Under the pieces are notes generated by a model that was not told the origin of the DNA, did not search any database, and saw only the letters and a list, made by a program, of their open reading frames with translations. A stretch of DNA of 64,000 bases from Amycolatopsis sp. GM8. GTDB taxonomy: Bacteria; Actinomycetota; Actinomycetes; Mycobacteriales; Pseudonocardiaceae. The stretch is taken from positions 248,001-312,000 of the forward strand of contig NZ_JAJKFK010000008.1 in assembly GCF_021653975.1 (NCBI RefSeq). Reading direction: 5' to 3'. Below, in pieces: positions 9,103 through 19,400 of the stretch. Both the position numbers and the translations under genes were made by a program. Numbering within the stretch: position 1 is the first letter of the stretch; each line of letters begins with the position of its first letter.

Positions 9103-10586
9103 GGACACCCGGGCTCGTGGCCACGAAAACAGGGCCGGTCCTCGGCCTGGCCGGCGCGGACGTCGTCGAGTTCCGGGCGATTCCCTTCGCGGGCCCGGTG
9201 GGCGGCGAGCGCCGGTTCCGGCGCGCGGTGCCGCCCGAGCCGTGGCGCGAGCCGCTGCGAGCCGGCACGTGGCCGAAGATGGCGCCGCAACCGTGGGGTG
9301 GGATGACGGCGGAGAACGAGGCATACGCCGCTTCCGTCTTCGGCGATCCCTACGTGACGTCGTGGACCGAGGACGGTCTCTACCTGAACCTCTGGACCCC
9401 CGCACCGGACGACGCGCTCAGGCCGGTGCTGGTGTGGCTGCACGGCGGCGGCTTCTACTTCGGACAGCCCACCAGGGAACGGGAAAACGGCCGGGTGCTG
9501 AGCGCGCGCGAGGACGTTGTGATCGTGGCGCCGTCGCACCGGCTGGGCCCGCTCGGTTACCTCGACACCCGCGAGCTGTTGGGCGGGGACGCCAATGTCG
9601 GGCTGCACGACATCGTGCTCGCCCTGGAGTGGGTGCGGGACAACATCGCCGCGTTCGGCGGTGATCCGGGCAACGTCACCGTGTTCGGCGAATCCGGTGG
9701 CGGGCAGAAGGTCCACGCGTTGCTGGCCATGCCGTCGGCGGCGGGGCTCTTCCACCGTGGGGTGTGCCAGAGCGGGGTGTTCCGGGCACCGACCATCCCC
9801 GGTGGCATCTCCCGTGAGCGTGCGCGTGCCGTGACCGACGCGATCGTGGCGCAGGCCGGTGGTGCCGGCGCGCTCCTGGAGCTGCCCGCCGACCGGCTTG
9901 CCGTGCTGGCGTTGCCACCGGGCGAGGTGTGGCAGCCGGTCCTGGACGAGGCATCGCTGCCGGTGCCGGTGCCGGAGGCGATCGCCGCCGGTGCGTCGGC
10001 CGGCATTCCGCTGCTGCTGGGCACCGACGCCGACGAGATGCGGGTGCTCGGCCGCGACTACGGGATCCCCTCGACCCTCGAGGAACTCGCAACGGCTCTC
10101 GGCAGCGAGGCATTGGCGCGCCATTACCTGGGTGGAGCCGGATCGGGAACGCCCGCCGCACGGCTCGCCGGCGAGCGCGCGATCACCGACGCGTGGTTCC
10201 GGATGCCGGCGATCGCGCTCGCGGAGAGCCGGATCCGGGCCGGTGCGGCGCCGGTTTTCCTTTACGAGGTCCGGTGGAGCAATCCGGACCGGCCGGATGT
10301 CGGCGCCGGGCACGGCACGGAGACGACCCTGGTCTTCGGCAACCTCGACGCTGTCGGCGCGTTCCGTGGCGTCCCGTCGGGCCGGTCCTTGTCCGTCCAC
10401 ATGGGAGCCGCGTGGGCGTCCTTCGCGCGCACGGGCACGCCGGTCCTGCCGGACGGTCCCTGGCCGGCTTACACACTGGAGCGGCACGAGACGGTCCTCT
10501 GGGACGACCCGCCCGTGCGCGCCGACGACCCGGCGGCGCCTGATCGTCTCGCCACGGCGGCGGCTCTCACACCGCGCGATGGGTGA
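9099..10586 (+). CDS. Type-B carboxylesterase (alpha/beta hydrolase)
   Basis: A 495-residue carboxylesterase of the cholinesterase/type-B family. It has the oxyanion-hole motif LHGGGFYFG near 114-122 and the nucleophile elbow VFGESGGG with Ser199 (GESGG instead of the usual GESAGG). The acid residue is expected in the LLGTDADEM region and the histidine in VGAGHGTE. No signal peptide is seen, so it is probably intracellular and hydrolyses an imported ester or carbamate. It is the last gene of the transport operon (ATGA overlap with the ATPase). Its 3' end overlaps the convergent amidohydrolase gene by 20 bp. Specific substrate not predictable. Confidence 0.85.
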   Translation: MRTPGLVATKTGPVLGLAGADVVEFRAIPFAGPVGGERRFRRAVPPEPWREPLRAGTWPKMAPQPWGGMTAENEAYAASVFGDPYVTSWTEDGLYLNLWTPAPDDALRPVLVWLHGGGFYFGQPTRERENGRVLSAREDVVIVAPSHRLGPLGYLDTRELLGGDANVGLHDIVLALEWVRDNIAAFGGDPGNVTVFGESGGGQKVHALLAMPSAAGLFHRGVCQSGVFRAPTIPGGISRERARAVTDAIVAQAGGAGALLELPADRLAVLALPPGEVWQPVLDEASLPVPVPEAIAAGASAGIPLLLGTDADEMRVLGRDYGIPSTLEELATALGSEALARHYLGGAGSGTPAARLAGERAITDAWFRMPAIALAESRIRAGAAPVFLYEVRWSNPDRPDVGAGHGTETTLVFGNLDAVGAFRGVPSGRSLSVHMGAAWASFARTGTPVLPDGPWPAYTLERHETVLWDDPPVRADDPAAPDRLATAAALTPRDG

Positions 10587-12036
10587 GGGTGCCGCTGACG
10601 ATCGTGGTGAGGACCGGCATGGTCCGCAGTGCGTCGCGGTCGTACTCGCGCGGGTCTCCGCCGATCACCACGAGGTCGGCGGGTTCGCCGACGGCGACCG
10701 TGCGGCGGCCGGCGCCGGCCGCCGCGAAGGCCACCTCCAGCGGAATGATCTGTTCGGGATGCCACGCGGGCCGGTCGTCGCCGGTGCGGAAGACCGCGTC
10801 GGCGATGGCCACCCTCGGGTCCAGCGGGCTGACCGGCGCGTCGGAACCCAGCTCCAGCCGGGCAGCGGCGGCATGCAGCGACCGGTACGCGTAGGCCCGG
10901 TCGGTCCGGCCGGACCAGTGCCGGTCGGCCACGTCCCGGTCGGTCACGGCGTGCTGCGGCTGGACCGACGCGATCACGCCGAGTTCCGCGAACCGCGGCA
11001 TGTCCCGCTCACTCACCAGCTGCGCGTGCTCGATCCGGCCGGCACACCCGACCCGCGCGAACGCGTCGAGCACCTCGTGGTTCGCCCGGTCGCCAATGGC
11101 GTGCACCGCGGGCTCCAGCCCCGCCGCCCACGCCTTGCCCATCAGCTCGACCAGCTGGCCGGGCGGGACCAGCGAGAGGCCGCACGCGTCACCGGCTTCG
11201 GCGGGGTGCGGATACGGATCGACACACCACGCGGTCCGGGTGTTGAGGGACCCGTCGCTGACGATCTTGTACGGACCGACCTGGACCCGCCCGTGGGTCC
11301 CGGGGACGATCCGGCCGCTGCGGTGGCCCGCCGCGATGGCCGCGTCCAGCCACGCCGTCCAGATGCCGGCCCGCACCCGGATCGGCACGGCACCGCCTCG
11401 GGACCGGCGTTGCCACGCCTCGACGTTGTCGGCGTAGGCGAGGTCGGTCAGCCCGGTGACCCCGAGGGAGGGGAGCGTGGCGACGGATTCCTCGATCCAG
11501 GCGTCGAGCTCCTCGACAGGCATCATCGCGGCGAGCCGCGCCTTGGTCTCGATGGACTCGGTCTCCCGCAACACACCCGTGGGGTGATCGCGCATGCCGA
11601 CCAGGTCCAGTGCCGCACTGCTGAGCCACGTCGTGTGCAGATCGATGCTGCTGACGGCCACCGGCACGTCTCCGACCAGCTCGTCGAGGAAGTGCTTGTG
11701 CGGCGCCTGTTCCCACAGCGCCGGGACAATGCCCTGACCCCACGTGAGGTGCGCCCCGCGCTTGCCGTCCCGCACCAGCATTGCGGCTTCCCGCGGGCTC
11801 TTCGCCGCGCCGAGGTCGATGCTGCGCAGGTTGCGCACCCACTGCTCGACGTGCACATGACTGTCGACGAAGCCGGGGACGAGCGTGGCGTCGTCGAACC
11901 TGATCACGTCGGTGCCGCCCTCGGGCGTGTTGCTGCCGGCGGCGCCGATCGCCGCGACCCGGTCCCCGGTCACGAGCACGTCGGAGCGCGGCCCACCGAG
12001 CCCGAGGCGGACGTTGCTGAGCAGGATCGAACTCAT
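10567..12036 (-). CDS. Amidohydrolase family 3 protein (YtcJ-like)
   Basis: A 489-residue metal-dependent hydrolase of the amidohydrolase superfamily, group 3. Visible metal-site motifs are VDSHVHVEQW, the central VHAIGDRANHEVLDAF, RIEHAQLV and the late LGSDAPVSPLDP. The C-terminal VGEPADLVVIGGDP is the beta-sandwich domain shared by imidazolonepropionase-like enzymes. It would cleave C-N bonds of cyclic or linear amides, which suits the hydantoinase and DUF917 genes facing it. The ATG at 12036 has GGAGGA 8 nt upstream. It lies downstream of the PucR gene on the same strand and may share its transcript. Confidence 0.85.
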   Translation of the reverse strand: MSSILLSNVRLGLGGPRSDVLVTGDRVAAIGAAGSNTPEGGTDVIRFDDATLVPGFVDSHVHVEQWVRNLRSIDLGAAKSPREAAMLVRDGKRGAHLTWGQGIVPALWEQAPHKHFLDELVGDVPVAVSSIDLHTTWLSSAALDLVGMRDHPTGVLRETESIETKARLAAMMPVEELDAWIEESVATLPSLGVTGLTDLAYADNVEAWQRRSRGGAVPIRVRAGIWTAWLDAAIAAGHRSGRIVPGTHGRVQVGPYKIVSDGSLNTRTAWCVDPYPHPAEAGDACGLSLVPPGQLVELMGKAWAAGLEPAVHAIGDRANHEVLDAFARVGCAGRIEHAQLVSERDMPRFAELGVIASVQPQHAVTDRDVADRHWSGRTDRAYAYRSLHAAAARLELGSDAPVSPLDPRVAIADAVFRTGDDRPAWHPEQIIPLEVAFAAAGAGRRTVAVGEPADLVVIGGDPREYDRDALRTMPVLTTIVSGTLTHRAV

Positions 12037-12218
12037 CGGGCGATTCCTCCGTTCACGTCGACGCGGGCGGGTGTACCCGCCCGGCGGGCGTAGTCCGGCA
12101 CCGTTCCCGGCCAGGCGAACTCCGGCTGTGCGAGCATGCCTGAACGGTAGAAAGCCGCCGGGGTCGCCGCCATTGTCGTCAGGTCACGAGCCCGGGCCCG
12201 CGACTTGTCGATCCCCAC
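12033..12218 (-). CDS. Possible small hypothetical protein between PucR and amidohydrolase genes
   Basis: A 61-codon open frame starting GTG. It lies 7 nt after the PucR stop, and its TGA overlaps the amidohydrolase ATG (ATGA). It has no recognisable domain, no transmembrane segment and no convincing Shine-Dalgarno; the residues are rich in Ala, Arg and Pro. The tidy fit between its neighbours argues for translation, while the missing ribosome site and absence of any known relative argue against. It may simply be leader sequence for the amidohydrolase. Confidence 0.25.
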   Translation of the reverse strand: MGIDKSRARARDLTTMAATPAAFYRSGMLAQPEFAWPGTVPDYARRAGTPARVDVNGGIAR

Positions 12219-12225
12219 AAGGGTT

Positions 12226-13908
12226 TCAGCCCCGCGGTCCGCGCAGGGCGTTGCGTAGCTGGAGCCACGTCACGAGCGTCTCGTCGCCCGCGTCCAGCGC
12301 GACCCCGAACATCTCCGTCAGCCTGCGGACGCGATAGCGCGCGGTGTTGTCGTGGATGTTGAGGGCTTCGGCGGTCGCGGTGATGCTGCCCGCGGAGCCC
12401 AGGTACGCCAGCAACGTCCGGGCGTAGTCGGTGCCCTGGCCCGCGTCGTGCTCGAGGACGGCGCGCACGGCCGGCAGCCGCAGTACGTCGTCGTCGATCG
12501 GCGCTCCTGACCGCAAGCAGGCAAGGACGACCTGGCTGCGTACGTCGTGCAGCGTGGCGACACCGTCGGACGGCACGTCAGCCCGTGGATCCAGCAGCGT
12601 GTCCACGACCCGTGCGGTGAGCCGCCGGGAATCCGGCACGGTCGCGAGATCGTCGACGACGGCGCCGAAACCGATGACCAGGTCAACCTTGGCCGATCTC
12701 CGGGCCGCGGTCACCAGGTCGGTGCCCAGCCTGCGCAGCCGGGCGGCCAGGCGCCCCTCGCCACGCTGATCGGCCGGCGGGTCGAGCACCGGAAGCAGCA
12801 GCACGACGTCGCCTGCCTCCAGGACCGTCGCCGATTCCGGATGCCAGTACTCGCCGTGCAACGTGATCAGGTCGGCGACGCGGGCGGCGTCGGTGGCCCG
12901 CAGTCGCGAGGCACCGGCGGGGCGCACCATCGCCAGGACGAACGAGACACCCGCGGGCACGGACAGGGCGGCCGCGGCACTCGCCGGGTCGAGCGAGGAG
13001 GCCAGCAGGCCACGCAGCGCCTCGCTGCGCCGCTCCCGCTCGGGACTGATGGAATCCTTTGCCCGCAACAGATGCAGCGCGACGCTGCGGGCGGCGTCGA
13101 CCAGGGCGCGATCCGCGTCGTCGACGAGCTTCGGCCGGTCGACGAGCACGAAGATCACGCCGAGCACCTGGTGGCCCGCCCGTACGGCGACGGCCAGCCG
13201 GTCGGCGTACTCGGGATGGGCGCTTTCGAACAGCACCGGACCCTGGGACGTGATCACGGCCTGGTACTCGGCGGCGTTGCTGGGGCGTTCCGGGGTCCGG
13301 CGGCCGAGGATCGCCAGCCGCCGGATCTCGTCGATCTCCTGATCCGGCAGGTTGGAGTAGGCCAGGATCCGGCCGTCGATCTCCTCGATCGTGACCGGCC
13401 CGCCCAGCGAGGCCGCGATCGCGTTGGCGAGGCCGAAGAGATCACCGGTGCTGCCGGCGTCCTCGGCGATGGCGACTCGCGCGGCACTGGCCGCGGTCAC
13501 GAACGCGTCGAGGTGCCGCCAGGCCATTTCGTCGGGCGTGCACAGCAGTGCGATGCCCGACTCACGGGCAGCCGCGGCGGCCAGGCCGAGGTCCTTGCCC
13601 CACGCCTTCACCACGACGGCGCTCGCCCGCGCGGCGGCGGACTGCCGGATCCGGCCGGCGATCTCGGCGGGATCGGACCGGCCACCGGTCAGCAGGACGA
13701 CAGCGCCGGCGACGTCGTGGATCGGTTCGTCCGGGCCGTAGACCACGGGTTCGCCGGCAGGCCTTTGCAGCTGTGGCTCCGTGCCGGTGACGAGCCGGAG
13801 CGCGTGCGGTCCCAGATTCTCCAGCAGATCGCGCAGCGTCCCGGCGGCCCCCGAGGACGTCGCGGCGAGTAGTGTCACCGACCGCGCAACGACCTCGCCT
13901 ACGTCCAT
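12226..13908 (-). CDS. PucR-family transcriptional regulator
   Basis: A full-length 560-residue regulator. It has an N-terminal PucR sensor domain (to ~150), a GAF-like middle (SLGGPVTIEEIDGRILAYSN, ~190-290), a GGDEF-like CdaR region, and a C-terminal HTH_30 helix-turn-helix (ITATAEALNIHDNTARYRVRRL, the family DNA-binding signature). Members control degradation operons in response to metabolites. It is divergent from the CoA-transferase and upstream of the amidohydrolase, so either or both are plausible targets. The ATG start is at 13908. This is the second PucR protein in the first 14 kb, and the two bracket the transport/hydantoinase operon. Confidence 0.88.
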   Translation of the reverse strand: MDVGEVVARSVTLLAATSSGAAGTLRDLLENLGPHALRLVTGTEPQLQRPAGEPVVYGPDEPIHDVAGAVVLLTGGRSDPAEIAGRIRQSAAARASAVVVKAWGKDLGLAAAAARESGIALLCTPDEMAWRHLDAFVTAASAARVAIAEDAGSTGDLFGLANAIAASLGGPVTIEEIDGRILAYSNLPDQEIDEIRRLAILGRRTPERPSNAAEYQAVITSQGPVLFESAHPEYADRLAVAVRAGHQVLGVIFVLVDRPKLVDDADRALVDAARSVALHLLRAKDSISPERERRSEALRGLLASSLDPASAAAALSVPAGVSFVLAMVRPAGASRLRATDAARVADLITLHGEYWHPESATVLEAGDVVLLLPVLDPPADQRGEGRLAARLRRLGTDLVTAARRSAKVDLVIGFGAVVDDLATVPDSRRLTARVVDTLLDPRADVPSDGVATLHDVRSQVVLACLRSGAPIDDDVLRLPAVRAVLEHDAGQGTDYARTLLAYLGSAGSITATAEALNIHDNTARYRVRRLTEMFGVALDAGDETLVTWLQLRNALRGPRG

Positions 13909-13945
13909 CGCCCCAGGTTATAGGGCGCGTTTGTGGCTGAGCACA

Positions 13946-13962
13946 ACTCGACGCCGTCGAGT
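13946..13962. promoter_or_regulatory. Palindromic operator candidate between PucR and CoA-transferase genes
   Basis: ACTCGAC and GTCGAGT form perfect arms with a 3-bp centre. They lie between the divergent PucR start (13908) and CoA-transferase start (14044). A weaker TTGTG...CACAA pair (13931-13946) precedes it. The position suits a PucR operator; binding is not shown. Confidence 0.35.
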
Positions 13963-14043
13963 GCGTGGACCTCACCAGGGCGAAACCGGTGTCGGACCGG
14001 AGACGATGCGACCGCGCCCCGGCCCGGAGGAGGACAGTCAGAA

Positions 14044-15204
14044 GTGGACACTCGTGGTCCTGAGAGCGCTCGCGTGACCCAGCGCGGCGGTCCGCTGGCG
14101 GGCATCGTCGTGATCGACTGCACCTCGGTGGTGATGGGGCCGTACGCGACGTCGCTGCTCGCCGACCTCGGCGCCGAGGTGATCAAGGTCGAGCCACCGG
14201 CCGGGGACGTTGGGCGCCGGATCGGGCCGAAGGCGGCCGACGGCCTCTCGGCGCTCTCGCTTCGGTTGCTGCGCAACAAAACCTCCGTCGTGCTCGACCT
14301 GGCGGCCGACGACGGTCGGCGCCGTCTCACGGACCTGGTGGCCGGGGCCGACGCGGTGGTGACCAACATCCTGCCGAGCGCCCGGGCACGTCTTGGCCTC
14401 GACTACGACTCGCTCGCCGCGGTGCGGCCGGACGTCGTCCTCTGCACGGGCCAGGCGTACAGCTCGCATTCCGACCGGCGCGACGTCTCCGGTTACGACG
14501 ACACGGTCCAAGCGCTGTCCGGCATGGCCGACAGCTATCGCCTGCGCTCGGGCGAACCGGCGTACTCGCCGTCCATCACCGCCGACAAGACGTGCGGCCT
14601 GCTGATGGCGCTCGCGACGGTCTCGGCCTTGTACAGCCGCCTACGCGACGGCGCCGGGCAGTGGGTGGACGTGCCGATGGTCGACAACATGGCCGCGTTC
14701 AACCTCGTCGAGCACCTCGGTGGCCACGCCTTCGACCCGCCGCGCGGCGACGTCGGGTGGGCGCGATCGCTGGCGCCGGGCAGACGCCCGCATCCGGCCA
14801 GTGACGGCTGGGTGTGCGTCATGCCGTACACCGACGGGGACTGGCGCCGCTTTGTCGTGCTCGCCGGGCGGGAGGATCTGCTCGACGATCCGCGGTTCGC
14901 CACCGTGGGGCAGCGCAGCGACCGATCGGACGAGGTCCAGGCGGTCATCGCGGGGTTCGTCGCCGCCCGGACCGTCGCGGAGGTCGTGTCGTCGTGCCAG
15001 GGCGCCAAGATCGCCTGCGCCCCCGTGCGGACCCTGGACTCCCTTGTGGACGATGACTACCTCCGGGAGCGGCGCACCGTGGAGACGCTGGAGCATCCGA
15101 CGTCCGGCCATTACCGGAACGTGCGACTGCCACTGGACTTCAGCCGCACCCCACTCGGCGACGACGCTCCCGCACCGCCCCTCGGTGGCTGGCCCCAAGA
15201 CTGA
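14044..15204 (+). CDS. CoA-transferase family III (CaiB/BaiF) protein
   Basis: Class III CoA-transferase of 386 residues that would move CoA between carboxylic acids. It shows the family start (LAGIVVIDCTSVVMGPYATSLLADLGAEVIKVEPP), the conserved YDDTVQALSGM segment, and VDVPMVDNMAAFN near the middle. The GTG at 14044 is chosen because GGAGGAGGA (14026-14034) lies 9 nt upstream; upstream sequence open in the same frame has no ribosome site. It is divergent from PucR, suggesting inducible activation of an acid produced by the neighbouring hydrolases. Donor and acceptor are unknown. Confidence 0.87.
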   Translation: MDTRGPESARVTQRGGPLAGIVVIDCTSVVMGPYATSLLADLGAEVIKVEPPAGDVGRRIGPKAADGLSALSLRLLRNKTSVVLDLAADDGRRRLTDLVAGADAVVTNILPSARARLGLDYDSLAAVRPDVVLCTGQAYSSHSDRRDVSGYDDTVQALSGMADSYRLRSGEPAYSPSITADKTCGLLMALATVSALYSRLRDGAGQWVDVPMVDNMAAFNLVEHLGGHAFDPPRGDVGWARSLAPGRRPHPASDGWVCVMPYTDGDWRRFVVLAGREDLLDDPRFATVGQRSDRSDEVQAVIAGFVAARTVAEVVSSCQGAKIACAPVRTLDSLVDDDYLRERRTVETLEHPTSGHYRNVRLPLDFSRTPLGDDAPAPPLGGWPQD

Positions 15205-15232
15205 CCGCCCAGGCCGCCGGTCCGGGTATGCG

Positions 15233-16495
15233 TCACGCGGCAGCGCGGACCGCGTCGCCGAGCAGGCTCAGGCCCTTCTCCAGTTCGTCGTCCGTGATGG
15301 TCAGCGGAGGCATGATCTTGACGACCTGGCCCCGCGAGCCGGCGGTTTCCACCAGCAGGCCGTGCTCGAAGGCGGCCGTGGCCACGCGCTGGGCGAGGTC
15401 ACCGCTGCTGAACGCCAGGCCGCGGGCCATTCCGCGGCCTCGGGGCACCGTCGGCGCACCCGGCACGGTTTGCGCGAGTTCGGCCAACGCGGTCGCGATC
15501 TGGCTGCCCTTGGCCTCGGTCGCCTTGCTGAGGCTGTCGTCGGCCCAGTAGCGCCGGAGCGCGGCGGTCGCGGTGACGAACGCCGGATTGTGGCCCCGGA
15601 AGGTGCCGTTGTGTTCACCGGGTGACCAGATGTCGATGTCCGGCCGGATCAGGTTCATGGCCATTGGCAGGCCGAAGCCGCTCAACGATTTGGACAGGCA
15701 CACGATGTCGGGCACGATGCCGGCGAGTTCGAAACTGAAGAACGGGCCGGTCCGGCCGCAGCCCATCTGCACATCGTCCACGATCAGCAGCACGTCGTGC
15801 TGCTGGCACAGGTCAGCAAGGCCGCGGAGCCACTCCGGCCGCGCGACGTTGATCCCGCCCTCGCCCTGGACGGTTTCCACGATGATCGCCGCCGGCCGAT
15901 CCATCCCGCTGCCCGGATCGTCGAGCAGGCGCCTCAGCCAGCTGAAGTCCGTGGCCGCGGACGTGCTGGGGTCGTCGTAGGGCAGCGGAGTGGCGTTGGT
16001 CAGCGGGATCCCCGCCGCGTTCCGGTGGAACTGGTTGCCGGTGACCGACAATGAGCCGAGCGTCATCCCATGGAAACCGTTGGTGAAGCTCAATACCTGA
16101 GCACGCCCGTTGACCTTGCGGGCGAGCTTGAGCGCGGCTTCCACGGCATTGGTGCCGGTCGGCCCGGGAAACTGCACGTGATAGGACAGTTGCCTCGGTC
16201 TCAGCACGAACTCGTCGAATGCCATGAGGAATTCCCGTTTGGCCGTCGTGCGCATGTCGAGCGAGTGGATGACACGAGCGGTGCCGAGGTAGTCCAGCAG
16301 AGCTTCCTTCAGCGCGGGGTCGTTGTGCCCGTAGTTGAGCGCACCGGCGCCGGCGAAGAAATCGAGGTAGGCGCGGCCGTCCTCGTCGAAGAGCCAGCTG
16401 CCCTCGGCCTGGTCGAACACTGTCGGCCAGGCGCGGCAGTAGGTGCACACATCGGATTCCAGGGTCTCGAAGATGTCAGTTGTGGCGGTATTCAT
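15233..16495 (-). CDS. ectB: Diaminobutyrate--2-oxoglutarate aminotransferase (EctB family)
   Basis: PLP-dependent class-III aminotransferase of 420 residues. It converts aspartate semialdehyde and glutamate into L-2,4-diaminobutyrate. EctB hallmarks are the start IFETLESDVCTYCRAWPTVFD, the N-terminal FFAGAGALNYGHNDP, the cofactor region IIVETVQGEGGINV, and the PLP lysine in CLSKSLSGFGLPMAMN. The ATG at 16495 is preferred (AAGGTG 9 nt upstream) over an in-frame GTG at 16507. It overlaps the 3' end of the Pls/PosA-type synthetase by 20 bp, so the two are co-transcribed and coupled. No ectA or ectC is present, so the product is diaminobutyrate for the synthetase, not ectoine. A Dab-siderophore function is the alternative. 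Confidence 0.88.
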   Translation of the reverse strand: MNTATTDIFETLESDVCTYCRAWPTVFDQAEGSWLFDEDGRAYLDFFAGAGALNYGHNDPALKEALLDYLGTARVIHSLDMRTTAKREFLMAFDEFVLRPRQLSYHVQFPGPTGTNAVEAALKLARKVNGRAQVLSFTNGFHGMTLGSLSVTGNQFHRNAAGIPLTNATPLPYDDPSTSAATDFSWLRRLLDDPGSGMDRPAAIIVETVQGEGGINVARPEWLRGLADLCQQHDVLLIVDDVQMGCGRTGPFFSFELAGIVPDIVCLSKSLSGFGLPMAMNLIRPDIDIWSPGEHNGTFRGHNPAFVTATAALRRYWADDSLSKATEAKGSQIATALAELAQTVPGAPTVPRGRGMARGLAFSSGDLAQRVATAAFEHGLLVETAGSRGQVVKIMPPLTITDDELEKGLSLLGDAVRAAA

Positions 16496-19400
16496 GTGCC
16501 ATTTCACCTTGTGTCAGTTGATTCTTTGGACCGGTGATTTCCGCGGCCGGATTGCCGCTCCACCGGGACCGCGGCAGCGGTCGCTGTGCTTTCATGAGGA
16601 AGGAGTTGGCGGAAAGCCCCGCGCCTTCCCCCAAGACGACTCCATAGTGGACGAAGGCGGCGACTCCGACGGTCGCACCGGCCCGGATGTCCACGTAGTC
16701 CGACTTGAAAACCCCATCTTCCAGCGAGTGCCCCTGTAGCGCGCTCGCCATGTTCAGCGTGCAGTGGTCACCGATACTGGTCAGGCTCCGTTCCACGACC
16801 CCGCACCCGTCATCGAATACGCGCCGGCCGCAGCGGACGCCGAACAGGCGCCAGGCCAGGGACTTGACCGGTGTGCCGTCGAAGATCCGGAGAAAGACGA
16901 TGGACGGTACCTTCCAGAAACGCTCGTGGCGCCAGAACGGGATCTGGTAGATCGAGCAGAATTTCGGCGACAGCCGGCGGAAACCGAGCGCGGCGCGCTC
17001 GATGAGCGCGAAGTAGCCCACGGTGAAGGCCAGGTCCAGCAGTACGGTACCGACCGTCCCGGCCACCACCCCCGTGGTTTCCGTGCGGCCGAAGGGCAGC
17101 AGGGCCACGATCACCAGGCCCGTGAGATAGACCCACCGCACGAGCAGGAACAACCCGGCGGTGGTGGCGTTGTGCCGGTTCTTCGCGCCCAGCCGGCGCG
17201 CTCGTTCCGGGCCCGTGGCCAGGTGGTCGAAGCTGTGGTCCCGGCGCACCGAGCGGGGAATCTCGAAACTGGGCGAGCCGAGCAGGCCCACGCCCGTGCG
17301 TACCTCGCCGGTGACCGGGACCATCACCTTGGTCCCCAGGAGACAGTCGTCGCCGGTACGGCCGCCCGCCGGGTAGGCGATGTTGTTGCCGACGAAGTTC
17401 TTCTTGCCGATGCTGGTCATCCGCACCCGGAACGCGTCGCTGGTGAATTCCGCGTTGAGCAAGGACAGGCCGTCGGAGACCATCGTCGCGGTGCCGACCG
17501 CGGACAGCGTCGGCATCTCGTGCCGGATCTCCGTGCCGAAGTTGGAGCCGGTCTGGACCACTGGCGCCAGCCGGTACCCCAGTGCGCGGAGGTAGTGCAC
17601 GATCGCGGAGCTGTCGCCGAACAGCAGGGTGAGCAACCTGATGTTGGTCACCCGGTTCAGGGTCCGGTGCAAGGAGTAGTGGAGGCCGTACAGGGGGTAG
17701 GCGCGATCCGGCCGGACGACCCAGCCGAGCAGCCGCCCCGCGGCGCCCGCGGCGAGACCGCCGACCAGGATCGCGCCGACCACCAGCCCGCCCGCGATCA
17801 GCATCGCGTCCCGGTAGAACGCCCATTCGGCCGGCTGCTGGGCTCCGCTCACCCAGTGCACCAGCGGGGTCGCGCGGGCGAACAGCAGCGCGACGACAGC
17901 CACCTCCAGCGGCCCCACCACAACGCTCGCGAGCAGCAGGCGTCCGATCGAATACCAGGTTCGCCGCACCCAGCCGCAACGGCGGGACGCGGTTGCGTGG
18001 TACTCGCAGCCCCCTTCCGCCGCCCGGGCCGGGCAGCCGTGCCAGCACCGGCCGCCGGGCACCAGTTGGCCCGGGTGCAGTGCCGAGGCGTGCCCCAATT
18101 GCGCGCCGTCGCCCAGCGCGGTGTCGACGTCGAGAACGGACTGTTCGCCGACGAAGGCGTTCTCACCCACTTCCACCGTGCCGATCTCGAGCACACCGTC
18201 GTCGGCCCGGTACCCGTTGAGGTAGGTGTCCTTGCGGATGACCGCGTCGGCGCCGATGGACACCAGGTCGGTGCACACCGGAATGTGCTGGGTCAGGATC
18301 AGGGCCCGCGGGCCGACCCTCGCGCCCAGCGCCCGCAGATACCAGTTGTACAGCGGGCTGCCGACACACAATCGCGCGAACGGGTTGCCGATCACCAGGG
18401 TCTTGACGATCCAGAACCGGACGTAGCCCACGCTCCAGATGCGGATGCGGGCGGGACGCCAGCGGCCGATCAGCAGCCACTTCACCGCGATCGGCAGCAG
18501 CCCGGACGCCAGCAGGGTCCCCGCGCCGAACGCCGTGAGCCGCGCGTACACCAGCACCGGACTGCCGGCGCTGATGGCCCAGCCGAAGCCGTAGTTCACC
18601 AGCAGCGCGGTCAGCGTCAAGTAAGCCAGGAACGCCATCAGTTGCAACGCACCGCACAGTGCGTATCTGGGCCTGCCCTTAGCCGGCGGAAGCGCCGCAT
18701 GTCTGGCTGCTTCGGCGCTCGTGCTCGAAGCCGGCGTCGCCTGCCGCAATGCCGCGACCATGTCCCGGACGCAGCGGTGCCGGTACAGCTCGCGCATGGA
18801 CATCGCCGGCAGGTCCGCGCGTTGCCGCACCGCGCTGACGAATCGTGCCAGCAGCAGGGAATCCAAGCCGAGGTCGGTGAAGAAGTCGCTGGTCACCGAT
18901 ACCCGATCGACGTCCAGCAGGTCGGCCAGCGACTCCGCCAACACCGTTTCGGCCGGGCCGCTCGGTGGCACGTGCTCGCCGCGCGTGGCCAGCCGGCGAG
19001 TGCTTTCGGGCGCCGGCAGGTGCTTGCGGTCGGCTTTGCCGCTGGGCAACATCGGTACCTCGGCCACCTGCTGGAGGTACGCGGGCACCATGTAGTCCGG
19101 CAGGCGTTGCCGGAGGCGGAGGTCGATCAGGTCGGCGTAGTCGACATCCCGATCGGCTTCCGGCCGCAGGCTGAAGTAAGCGACCAGCTCGACCAGCTCC
19201 GGTTGGGGGCGGTAACTGCTCACCACGGTTTGCGCGATCCCGGGTACTTCGCGCATCACCGACTCGATCTCGGTCAGCTCGATCCGGTAACCGCGCACCT
19301 TGACCTGCGTGTCGATCCGGCCGTGGTGTTCGAAGTCGCCGGCCGAGGTCATCCGCGCCAGATCACCGGTCCGGTAGATCCGGTCCGACGGGTTGGCGGG

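Noticed and set aside
15233..16495. Ectoine biosynthesis gene cluster
   Set aside because: Only ectB is present; no ectA or ectC follows, and the gene is coupled to a homopolymer synthetase instead.
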